Shown: positions 48,176 through 58,500 of the stretch, piece by piece
Position numbering within the stretch: the first letter of the stretch is position 1
Layout of the letters: each line of letters begins with the position of its first letter
NCBI GenBank assembly: GCA_003864495.1
Contig: ML133503.1
Span: 1,116,001-1,180,000 of the forward strand
Direction: 5' to 3'
Length of the DNA stretch: 64,000 bases
Source of the DNA: Nemopilema nomurai
Lineage: Eukaryota > Cnidaria > Scyphozoa > Rhizostomeae > Rhizostomatidae
Translations under genes and position numbers: made by a program
The notes under the pieces: generated by a model
What the model was told of the DNA's origin: nothing
The model's input: only the letters and a program-made list of their open reading frames with translations
The model's database searches: none

Positions 48176-51100
48176 ATGGAGCTCTTGAAAGTCACATTTG
48201 TCACAATCGCTGTATTTCTTGGTTTCTCCTCAGGCGCAGGTCAGTTGTCGACAAACTCCATTTTTTATCAAGTCAATGCGTTTCAGAACCGTATCATTAT
48301 TTATAAAGCATTACTAAGGGTTAACTTCTACTATATCAAGAATGTAGCTGTTGAAATGTAGCTGTTCGAATGGCTTTTAAATAGCAAATGTAAATGAACT
48401 CTTCAATAAGAAGGGCCTCTCTTGATAACCCCAAGTTATAATAATCGAATAGAAAGTGCGATGTCTGATTTAAGTTGCAATTTTAAAAGACATTAATTCA
48501 CGAAGAATCCAAGCACAAAAAGTCACTCCGTAGGCCTATTGGGATGCAGGGGCCATCGACTCTTTTTGAAGTAAAAGACCCATCAGGATATTGCTTTCTT
48601 TTTGTAGCCTTCAAAAAACCAGTATGGTGTGTTGAGGGAGTTCAAGCCTTGCACAAGTGCAACAAGATAAATTTATGAGCGGAAGAACGTTCCGGTGTTT
48701 GCTTGGAAACGACGAAAGAGATTGCTACGAGAAGATTGCTAAAGGCTTGGCTGACTTCTCCGCCTTCGATGGAGGTGCCATCTACCACGCAGGTTCGATT
48801 ATTTGCCTTCAATTTATATGATGGTACTGGGAATTGCTCAGGGTGTGACGTTTCCATTTATATTGCTAGCACTCATCATCAATTTACATTGCCACTTATA
48901 AGCATTTATCAGCTGTTTTGCTCATCGTGCAAAATGAACTAGCCTTACATCGAAAATGTCGATATGTTGGTGGCAGTTTGCAATCGCTTAACCTCTAATA
49001 GGTATGTAAAGAATCAAGTTCAGCCGGTTGAGCTGGAAAAGCAAATAGCCAAACCCCAGAATTAGAAATCTGATAGTCATGGTTTGACTCAAATATCTTC
49101 ACTTTCTTGGTGGTAGTCCTTAAATTGCCTGCAGCCCTTTAGAATGAATGGATCCTGATTTCTATAGTAACATGAGTCTGCAAAATTATTAGTAACAAAT
49201 TCTGGTAAGACTTTCTGCTAAAGAAACTGTAGGTACAATTTCCCTTTCTGCCATATAATCATTCAATTTATCTTCGATGTAAGAGTTTCCGTCGGTCAAT
49301 TTACTTGAGATTGTATACTACGTAGGAAAAGAATTTGGCCTAAAAGTTTTCATGTCAGAGAAGCTAAAGAAACTGGCTAACAGCGGTACAAAGTATTACG
49401 GCATTGCAGTGGTCAAGAAGTCGAGTCCACTTACATACAAGACATTACGGGTACGAGGCTGTTTATATATGGCGGTTTGTAAGCAATGCAATGTGGAAAG
49501 GAAATCACAATGAAATTGGCTGAATACCTGAATTTAGAGTAATCCCTTTTTAACTGTCGTAAGCTTAGAGATAAAAGAGTTTGAGCTTAAATTGATTTGA
49601 AAATGCAATATTTCCAACGAGATATTAAGTAATGACTTTAATTTTTCTGAGGATTAGCCATGACGATGTAAAAATCTTGATAACCTCCATCTTCTGTAAT
49701 TCTAGGGTGCCAAATCGTGTCACACAGGTCTCTGGAGGACAGCCGGGTGGGTTATACCGATTGGGTCGTTGCTAAGTAGCGGGCAAATGCCTTGCCTTGA
49801 TGGGGATCTGACTAAGTCAGTCGCAGCCTACTTCAATGGAAGCTGTGCTTCAGGTACGAGGCTGAAGATTATTATTATTATTATACTCAATAGATTGCAG
49901 GTTCATCAAACTTCGTTCTAATTCTGACGAAGTTGCTGATAGTTAAGCAAATCGATTCTGATCAGGTGATAATGTTAAATTCACCGAACTCGTGTTGACA
50001 TTGATTGACTGAATTTCGAGTATTTAGTATGGTTGAATATTCAAATATGTTCAAAATGAAATATTTCACCATGTTTGTTGGTTGTGACCCTGTTCGACTA
50101 CATCTCTAATCTACTATCGGGTATGAATGTGATAAAGTGTGTTAGGAACAGAGTCCATTTGACATGTTTTCAGGTGCACAACTGGAGAAGTACAACCCAT
50201 CGCTTTCTGGAGCCGAGAAGCTTTGTGCCATTTGTGCCGGAGCGGGAAGTGCTAAATGCTCTAGGACGTCTGCGGAGCCTTATTATGGATACCACGGCGC
50301 ATTCCAGTGCATGAAGGATGGAGCAGGGGATGTTGCGTTCATCAAGGAATCGATAATATTGGCACTGGACCCAGAAGAGCAAGCCAAATACAAGCTTCTT
50401 TGTCCTGATGGCAGTGTGAAAGGTAGATTTTACATCTTTACAGCGCGCCTGGCCATGTTTAAGGTATATTGTACAGGTTACAAGCAATGGATGCTGAAAA
50501 TGTCATCGTGTGGATATCATGGGCATTCACGTGTCTTTAAGGCCAGCTTTGCTGTTTGCACCAAATGCAGTGCTTCAAATATCCAAAAGGACCTTCGTTG
50601 ATGACTTTGTATATTCCCGGGGATGTTAAAGAGCTAGGCTACGCATGCAGCGGAATCCGTCGAGTTTGGTAATCGAGGTCATCAAATAACGTTTTAGAAT
50701 TGGACCCAATCTGGGGGAGTTAATACCGTCTTTCAGAAATCTTTTCAAATCAGAAATTTTGATCTCATAATATAAAATCCCAATCCTTAAAAAATTAAGA
50801 TTAAGAAACATGTCAAGTATGTAGTATGAACCATCTCGAACATTGATGATTGGATGCTTGTGTTGAAGGTAATAATAACTCAATGTTTCATTTTGCCAGA
50901 CCCAAAAGACTTCAGGCAATGCAACTTAGCTGGGTCCCCAACCCACGGACTGCTGACGAGAAAGGACGCAACAGAAAATGAAGTTGCCAGTTATCAGGGA
51001 ATGCTGCAGCAGTTGGTGGAGAGGTATGGCCAAGAGGCGAAGAAGAAGAAGGCATCCTTGAGTGTGTTTGATGGTCTCTTGTTTTCACGACACGCCATCG

Positions 51101-51195
51101 GTTTGGATAACGTGCCAGTGGAAAAGAGGTCCTTTATCGGTTACCTTGGCGATGGGTACGTCAACGCCATATCAAAGTTGGAGTACTGCGAGTGA
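48176..51195 (+). CDS. Single-lobe transferrin, with an apparent frameshift in exon 2
   Basis: Transferrins are secreted proteins that bind ferric iron with a carbonate anion; most have two lobes. Exons: 48176-48239 (signal peptide, MELLKVTFVTIAVFLGF), 48608-48792, 49326-49450, 49706-49853, 50174-50422 and 50900-51195 (stop TGA). The total is about 355 residues, one lobe only, ending LEYCE with no second lobe or membrane anchor. All iron ligands are visible: Asp in FDGGAIYHAG, Tyr in KYYGIAVVKK, Tyr in YHGAFQCMKDGAGDVAF, and His in GSPTHGLLTR. The anion-binding Thr and Arg are in CHTGLWRTAGW. Exon 2 reads in frame through VWCVEGVQALHKCNKIN. It then needs one extra base near 48670 to continue as MSGRTFRCLLGNDERDCYEK; as written, a TGA stop follows at once. 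Exon length (185 against the 186 required by phase) agrees with a one-base loss beside a T run. This is either a real null allele or pseudogene, or a sequencing error. Confidence 0.85.
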
Positions 51196-52118
51196 AGAAC
51201 CGTTTCGATGCATCGTAGTTTCACTCTGATTGTTTAGGCATTGTGTAATAATTGCACTAAAATTCGCTTTTATTTGCATGCTTCAGTTACTGCGTTTCTT
51301 TGTGTTTTGTCTTAGTATGCACTGCTCTATATTCAGAAACATAACTAGATTAATCTTGGCCATATGTTACATGTCTTCTTAATGAAGCATTTTCTTAAAT
51401 TCATGAATGACAACAAGAAGTGAACTATAAAAAGGATGCCAGTACATTGTTCGCGGTAGTATCGAATTAAGAACTTTCTTGTTCATGTTGGAGCATTGGG
51501 TCTTATGTCTATTCGTCAGACAGATCTAAGAGAAAATGGTGTCCCCTTATGCGCTTCGCTTGAGTTATATGACATCAGATTCATTTTGTCTCCTGAGTGT
51601 TTCCACGTCTTCTGGGTCAAAGTGACATTTTTTCATTAGAATTACACGAAGTTGGATTACTTTCAACCCACTTGTGATTTCAATTACACGACAACGCGCG
51701 GTTGGGAGCTGCGAAGGCTAATTGCATTGTTTTTCGCGCCAATTTAAAGGAAGTTCGGCAGAATTAGGAAAGTATTGGGAAGGCTTGTTGGCAGAGATAG
51801 GCCGAGAACCAGTTATTGGACGGACAACCTCTGAGATAGAGCTGTCATTGGGAATAATGACACGCTGCAGACTGTATGTTTGAAGACAAGGATTTGAAGG
51901 GGGTGAATTCCAAATATGATAGAATACTTGCATTTTAGGTAGAGAGATATCCAAAAAGAAATCCTAATAGACTTTTCGAATGAAATGTTTCTAGAGTCTC
52001 CATTTACAAAAGAAAGAATTCCGACATATTACATAACCTAGAACTGCCTCAAAATGAGTTTTCCATCCATATTGCATTCAAACCTCAAGCTTTCAAATAA
52101 TAATCCATGCATTAAAAT
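51196..52118. other. Spacer between first transferrin and hAT fossil
   Basis: No gene or recognisable element was seen. The left part should be the 3' UTR of the single-lobe transferrin. The minus-strand open frame at 51718-51954 has no motif. Confidence 0.5.
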
Positions 52119-53909
52119 CAGTAGCGACTCGTGTATTGGGGCTAGTGGGGCTCAGCCCCACCAAAGATTTCCAAATATAAGCCTAAATTCTTGTTCTAAA
52201 ATTGTTGACCTCCCTTTTAGCCACGACACGGTTCGTCAATATTCTTTATGTAAGCGACGTCCTGCGACCCGGGGTTTCTTTGAACAGGAAACAAAGAACT
52301 TGTGTTTCAGACACTAGTTCCCGAGCTTTTGGGGCTAGCCCCAAACGAAAGGAAAACTGACCAATGAAACGTGCTGTATATCTTGCCGATTCAACTTGGT
52401 CGTTCGCTGATTGGTTCACTGCCCTTGAATTTGCTTGGATTTGGGGCTAGGTGAAACTAGCCCCGAGCAATTCAATTCAACTTTGACTGAGTGCGTAACA
52501 TGATAGGCTGTCTGAACTTCACAGTGAAGAGGAGACCTACAAAGAGTGTCATCAATTCGACGACTTGTGTTCGTAAGTTTAAAATTTGAAGATTCTCAAA
52601 TATCATGTAATGAATGAAGTGGACTATCTTCTACAGAAGCCGTTTTGTCGACTAACCAGTCAAGAAAAACTTGAAGTAAAGAGGTTTCGCCCGCATCATC
52701 CAAGGGATATCCCCATCACGCAAAAGTCTACTGGTACCGTAAGGAATCGTGCCTTTAATGCAATAGCTGGTTCGGGAAAAAGCCTTGGCTGACTATGAGT
52801 ATTCAGAAAAAAAGAATTTTCTGTTTCCCGTGTCTTCTTTTTGGAAGAGAAGTAACTTGGACAAAGTTCTGATTTGAAACATTTAGTCGAGCATACTTCA
52901 AAACACGAGTCGTCCTCAAAGCAGGGGCGCCAGAAGCATTTAGAGGCGGTGGGGGCAGCTACTCAAAAAGGGTACATTTTGCATCAGCCATAAGATTTTT
53001 TCGATGTCAACAAAACGAACCGTCGCTTTGGGTGACATAACAAGACATAGAGTGGCACGGGGCTCGAGCACAAGGTGGAACTTCAAAATCAGAACTATAA
53101 ATAGTGTTTACGACATGAGAGAAGATTTAGAAGAGTGTTTCTCCTCTGTAATCAATCTCGGACGCAAATGGCTTGAAAAAATGGCTCAGAGACCCAGAAT
53201 TTTTGTTTTTCTCGGATGTATTCCGGCAAATGTTTCCTCATACAGAGATTTTGACTTCTATTTTCAGTCAAGGCATTCAAGCATCGATCTTGTGTGCTCT
53301 GCAGTAAGCAACTGTGTGGCTGCAATCCAGACAATTAGAGACGAAGTTGACGAAATTGCAGAAAAACGTCTTCAAAACGACGGCACTTTTAACAAAAATA
53401 GAATTGCTGCAAAGGGAGCTTGCGACGTAATTTGCTGCCAGCTGCAAGAACGTTTCTCTAACGTTGAGTATATCGATGCGTTCAAACTGATCGATCCTTC
53501 GTTTTTTCAAGAGCACAAAATTAATTTTCCGGAAGAATACCTTAGCATTGCTTGCAAAAACTATCCAATTTTAAAAATGGAGAAATTGCGCACGGAACTT
53601 ACAATGATGTGTAATAACAACACTTTAAACTTATTGAAAACTATAATGGATCTGCATTCATTTTTCAAAATGCATAACTTACAAGACACATTGACAACAC
53701 CAGTATCAAGTGCAGAACCTGAACGATGTTTTTCCACACTAAAAAGCATAAAGACGTGTCTCTGAAATTCAATGGGTCACGACAGATTAAACGCCCTTGC
53801 CATGCTTACGATTCATTCTGACTTTGTGTCTAGCCTTGATGCCTTTGACGATAAAGTCATTGAGAAATTTGCCAGTTTAAAGAACAGAAGAATGAACTTT
53901 TTATATTAA
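52119..53909 (+). mobile_element. Decayed hAT-family DNA transposon (ZMYM/TTF-type transposase)
   Basis: A likely 5' end, CAGTAGCGACTCGTG, starts at 52119. It is followed by subterminal inverted copies of GGGGCTAG near 52138, 52330 and 52442. A transposase remnant follows. At about 52610-52880 it reads DYLLQKPFCRLTSQEKLEVK and HHPRDIPIT, typical of the N-terminus of hAT transposases with a TTF-type zinc finger, but stops interrupt it. From 53004 a 253-codon frame covers the C-terminal half, with GSSTRWNF and the hAT dimerisation motif SSAEPERCFSTLK. A TGA at 53763-53765 replaces an expected arginine codon. The same frame then continues (NSMGHDRLNALAMLTIHSDF) to TAA at 53907. Much of the middle of a full-length transposase is missing. 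No matching 3' terminal repeat was found. The element is inactive. Confidence 0.85.
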
Positions 53910-54452
53910 TAATGATATTATGTTCTTTCAAAAGTTGAATCGTGCATTCTCCATACATGAACAAACGTATAGATTATAGTAATTACTGACGTTTCCCACT
54001 TTATTTATAGTAATCACTGATTTGAAGCAAAGCCTCTCACTTATAAGTTACAAAATTATAGTAAACACGTGAAAAACATACCGTAACTACAATCGTTTTT
54101 CTTTTGCTGATATTGAGATCAAAATCAGCAATATCATGCGTTAAAAATTTTCATACTTTAATATTAAATTAAAAAGTGTTTATTACAGTTTTTGTTAGAA
54201 TACTCAAGACTGAGTCCCGCCTACAAGTTCTACCACGAGCGGCCACGGATTAAAATAACCGAAAACTTTGCGGCCAGCCTCAAAATTACGGCAAGGATTT
54301 TCTCAAAAGGAGGCTATGGTATGAGTGCGTATTGGATTCGTGCAATTACCCAAGACGGTAGTGTGGAGTGGTGTGGCTCATCCTCACCTTCCAAGTGGGT
54401 TGATGTCACTCCACGAATGCGGATCAGCACCGCACCGGATTGTTCTGGTGAA
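53910..54452. other. AT-rich spacer before the satellite
   Basis: The left half is AT-rich without features. From about 54192 a plus-strand frame of 98 codons runs into the first satellite copy. It has no recognisable family and is probably part of the element from which the satellite arose. Confidence 0.4.
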
Positions 54453-54854
54453 GCGGAACTACACCTCCCTATCCGATATCTAAAGTAATCCGGTGTGATA
54501 CTAGTCCGGTATCATGTAAATGGAACTGCACCTCCCTATCCGATATCAAAAGAAATCCGGTGTGATACGAGTCCGGTATCATGTAAATGGAACAGCACCT
54601 CCCTATCCGATATCTAAAGTAATCCGGTGTGATACTAGTCCGGTATCATGTAAATGGAACTGCACCTCCCTATCCGATATCAAAAGAAATCCGGTGTGAT
54701 ACGAGTCCGGTATCATGTAAATGGAACTGCACCTCCCTATCCGATATCAAAAGAAATCCGGTGTGATACGAGTCCGGTATCATGTAAATGGAACTGCACC
54801 TCCCTATCCGATATCAAAAGTAATCCGGTGCGATACGAGTCCGGTATCATGTAA
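54453..54854. repeat. 67-bp satellite, six tandem copies
   Basis: Copies begin at 54453, 54520, 54587, 54654, 54721 and 54788, each 67 bp. Shared cores are CCTCCCTATCCGATATC, AATCCGGTG and AGTCCGGTATCATGTAAATG. The first copy is the most diverged. Copies 1 and 3 share the CTAAAGTAATCC and ACTAGTCC variants, while 2, 4 and 5 share CAAAAGAAATCC and ACGAGTCC. This suggests expansion partly as 134-bp dimers. The TACATGATACCGGACT end (reverse complement) resembles the terminal repeat of the small element at 57355-57503. Confidence 0.95.
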
Positions 54855-55590
54855 ATGGAGCTGTGCATCAAGCAGAATCTCTCTAGATTCAATAGTGACT
54901 ATACGACGCTTTGACTCCAAGAGCATTTAAAATTGACAAGATACACATTGCACTGGGGCGTACCTACCTTTTGGAAAGTTGGAAAGTATCAGTTTTGGAA
55001 TACCCTGTATGTCAATTCGGTCAGGATGCTCTTTGCCAATTTCAAACTTACCATCTTGGTGATCCAAGCTTCAGTTTTTAAACTTTTCTTCAAATATATC
55101 TAAAAATAATTGTCAGTTAAAAGCAACGATTGCCTAAATGTTCAAGTACCTAGCCTTTGAAAAAGAAAACTGGCAATGAGTGTACAGGAAAATTTCCTGG
55201 CTTCCCCATTGTCTTGTCCAAATGCAGGCTCCGAATTGAAAGTTCCTCCGCTTCCGAAGTTCAGCGTGTATCGTGTAACGGCATTTAATATTTGATCACT
55301 TGGCTGCCCACAAATTCGAGGGTGACAAAACATGACGAAATAGGATAGCTTCCTTGTTGCTCGAACCATAAAGGAATTCAAAATGACAAATATGTACTTT
55401 GTTAGGTTCACTTTGAGAATCGTGACGCACAGCCTGCCTTTGGGGCCAAAGGTCCCGATTGTTATTGCGGACAGAAGCCGCACATTGTGATTCAACTGGA
55501 AGCAGGTGGAGCGACCAATTCCCATAAATGCGGCAGTTTCTTGAGTAAACCGGCGCCAAAACAACGCTTTCAATCTACGAGACCCTGAAA
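54855..55590. other. Upstream region of the second transferrin gene
   Basis: No TATA box like that of the first transferrin gene was found. A 143-codon minus-strand frame at 55142-55573 covers most of the region. It has no recognisable domain and overlaps another minus-strand frame, so I do not call it a gene. Confidence 0.4.
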
Positions 55591-58500
55591 ATGAGTGTTA
55601 TAATATTTTATCTGCTTTCTCTGGCCTTGCTGGTTAGTCAATGTGAGTATTTCTTGTCGTTATCATTTTTACTGATCTCTTCTCCGAATTCGGCCTTCAC
55701 GCAGTGATTGTCTGGCGGTACTGTATCGCGCGCCCGTTGCACATGCTTCGACAAATGGCGCCCAGAATGTTCAATCACGGAGTTTCTTGCACGTGCAGAC
55801 ATTAGCCGACATTAATGTGTTCAGTTTGTAATTTCAATCAAATGGAAGTACCCGCATTCGATTTAGATTGGGTAACAACAGTGACGCGGGTTTTTCAGTT
55901 GGTCCCCCATTGTCTTAAAATCAAAACTCTTTGTCATAATCGTTGTATAGGCTGGTATAGGCTTGTGTGTGTCAAGCTTACAAGTGACTGTATATTGTCA
56001 AGTGAAAGGTTTTGTCTTTTGAAAGCTGATGGTGACAGAATTATGAGTAGATATTCCGATAGGCAGAGTAATGTTAAAAATCACTAAGTTTAATTATCTC
56101 AGTGGCAAAACAAAAGTAAAGACGGAATGCGAGTTTGGAGAAGTTGGTTCCTGGAAACATGTCAATGGTCGCACGCAAAGGTGCAACTAGAACACCCTAA
56201 TGGTTGTTAACTTATGCAAAATTAAAAAATTTCACCTCTATGAGGCCAAGACTGAAGGGCAAGGGGTGGGAGTGTGGTGCGTGTGTGTGTGTGGGAGGCG
56301 GGAGGGGCGTTAGTTTCAACAGGCCCATGGGTAAATGCGTCACTGAGTTTCAGTTAACTGCTCAATGTGGAGTTTGCACGAGGAACTGCATTGGTTCGAG
56401 CCTAGTTTTTAGGAATCCCATTTTTGGTTTGTTGATGCTGATGCCGCAGTGGTTGCTTTAGTTTGGGAAGGACTATCGATTGTGCACTTACTTATAGACC
56501 ATACAACTCAGGGGCGGATTCAGGGAGAATTCTGACTACAGCAAAGGAAGGGAAATTTTTTAGAGCCACGCTCCTCAGGCTGCCTAAAATTAAGGCCACA
56601 CCCCTTTTATGTGAATACTATTGTTCTGTTGTTGGTCATATGATCACAATTTTTTTAGTGATCAGCGCTAAAATCATATAATAAAATCTAACAAAGGCTC
56701 TGATCCCTGTAGGAATGCGTCACATTCACAGAACGGAAACAAAAGACATTTTCATAGGGAGATTGAACGCGAAAGAATTTTGGAATAGGCTATTGATATA
56801 AGCGGTCGCGAATACAATTGCATAGGTCAGTCTATCTGTTTATTTGACAGTTAAACAACAATTGCATAGGTCAACTTGTATCTTGATATTGAGTCTGCAC
56901 CAAATTTTATTGGACACTTTCTACAACAATTGCATAGGTCAACTCGGCTTCATATTCGACAGTTCAAATTTCACCTATGCTCGCGCCAAATTTAGCATAG
57001 CTCAACTTTCCTGTTATTGGCTTGACGAACGAAGCAATAGCGGCAATAGGTTGTGATGTAATTACAGAGAACAGGAAGAATTTTTGTGGTATCCGCCCCT
57101 GCAACCATTGTGGGCATGGCTGTTTCGAGACAAAGGGTTCAGTTTTTGAAAAATGAATTTTTGCGTCTGATTTGATTCCCAGTTTTTTACAGACTTGAAG
57201 CAATAGCAATATTTGGTACAAAATAAACAAGATAGATAAACATCTTCATAGATTAGCTTTCCTTCAGAAGACAGTAAGGATATAATTATGTGAATTTACA
57301 CTAATTGACATCGAATGCCAATCATTTGCATCTCCCGTTTCAGGCATTGGCACCGTTTACACGATACCGAGTTAACTTCATATCGGTTTCATTTCACACC
57401 AAATAGGCCATCCGATGAAACCCCAATAATGTGAAAGTGGTGTAAAACCAATCCGGTACGGTGCAGCGAATCCGATGTGACGTGAACCCGGTATCGTGTA
57501 AACGCAGCTCTGCAATCATCTTCCTTTTCCTGTTATACCGCTTTCATTTTCTTCCTTGTTTCGGGTTCTTCTGTTTTATCACGTTGCACTCATCTTTAGT
57601 CACAGCTTCGTAGGTCAGGAGAAGGCTCGGAAGGGGAATCTTCTGTAGTGCCGCGTCTGTTGATAATCGTAGCAACAGATTAATTATTGACGCTTCAAAT
57701 CATCAGACTTCACTCTGGAAAAATGTCATTCAAAAAGAACCAATTTTATCAAACTCGATTCTCCCCCGCAGTTTCAGCATCAACAAAAAGATAAGGCACA
57801 ATCTAGATCGTTGATCACATGTAGATTTAAACGTAGAATTTCCACTTCCTTCTTTATTCTCCATAATCAAAAGCTAAGTAATTTCCCGCGAATTTTTAAA
57901 GGGCTGAAGAGCCTCGCTATGGTTTTTACTGATGACGTAGGAAGTTACTCTGATGTATGGAAAATAACGTGCACCAAGTGGCCTAGGGGCCTGGGCCTAG
58001 TCTGAGCCCCTGAGCTTAAACGTCTTATTTACTGAAGAATCCGTTTATGAAGCATTTTTTAAGGTTCGCATGGATAAAAAAGTTCCTTGCAAGCAGAAAC
58101 TATTTTGACAAGCACCTTTCGTTATTATTTTAAGAATCACAATCTTTTCTAGATTTTTGATTATTTTTTCTTGTTATTATTTTCATGGAATTAATTTATT
58201 CGCTCTCTGATTAAACTTTAATGATTGAGTGTTTCCTGACTTGAGAGGAAAAGGGCGAGAAGGGTCTTGGCTACTGTCTGCTACTATTTGTGAAGTATTT
58301 GCACATATTTGCACCTACTTTAGCGACTTTTTAGAAACTTAGAAGCCCCTTTGGAGAGCACTTCTAGCTACTTATTTTGGTAAATGTCTGGTGAGTTTAA
58401 ATAGACACCTTCGATCGCAATTAGTCTTGGAGAGGCATTGTTGCGTTCGGGCTGCCAGTCAATATTGACGAAGGCTGTGTAACTGACCGTTACAGCAGAT

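Noticed and set aside
48703..48942. Plus-strand frame starting METTKEIATRR
   Set aside because: Wrong reading frame of transferrin exon 2, seen only because of the frameshift.
50170..50487. 105-codon minus-strand frame
   Set aside because: Antisense of transferrin exon 50174-50422.
54654..54930. Two repetitive plus-strand frames (LHLPIRYQKK)
   Set aside because: Translations of the 67-bp satellite in shifting frames; the period is not a multiple of three.
55142..55573. 143-codon minus-strand frame before the second transferrin
   Set aside because: No domain recognised, competing frame on the same strand and no splice evidence.
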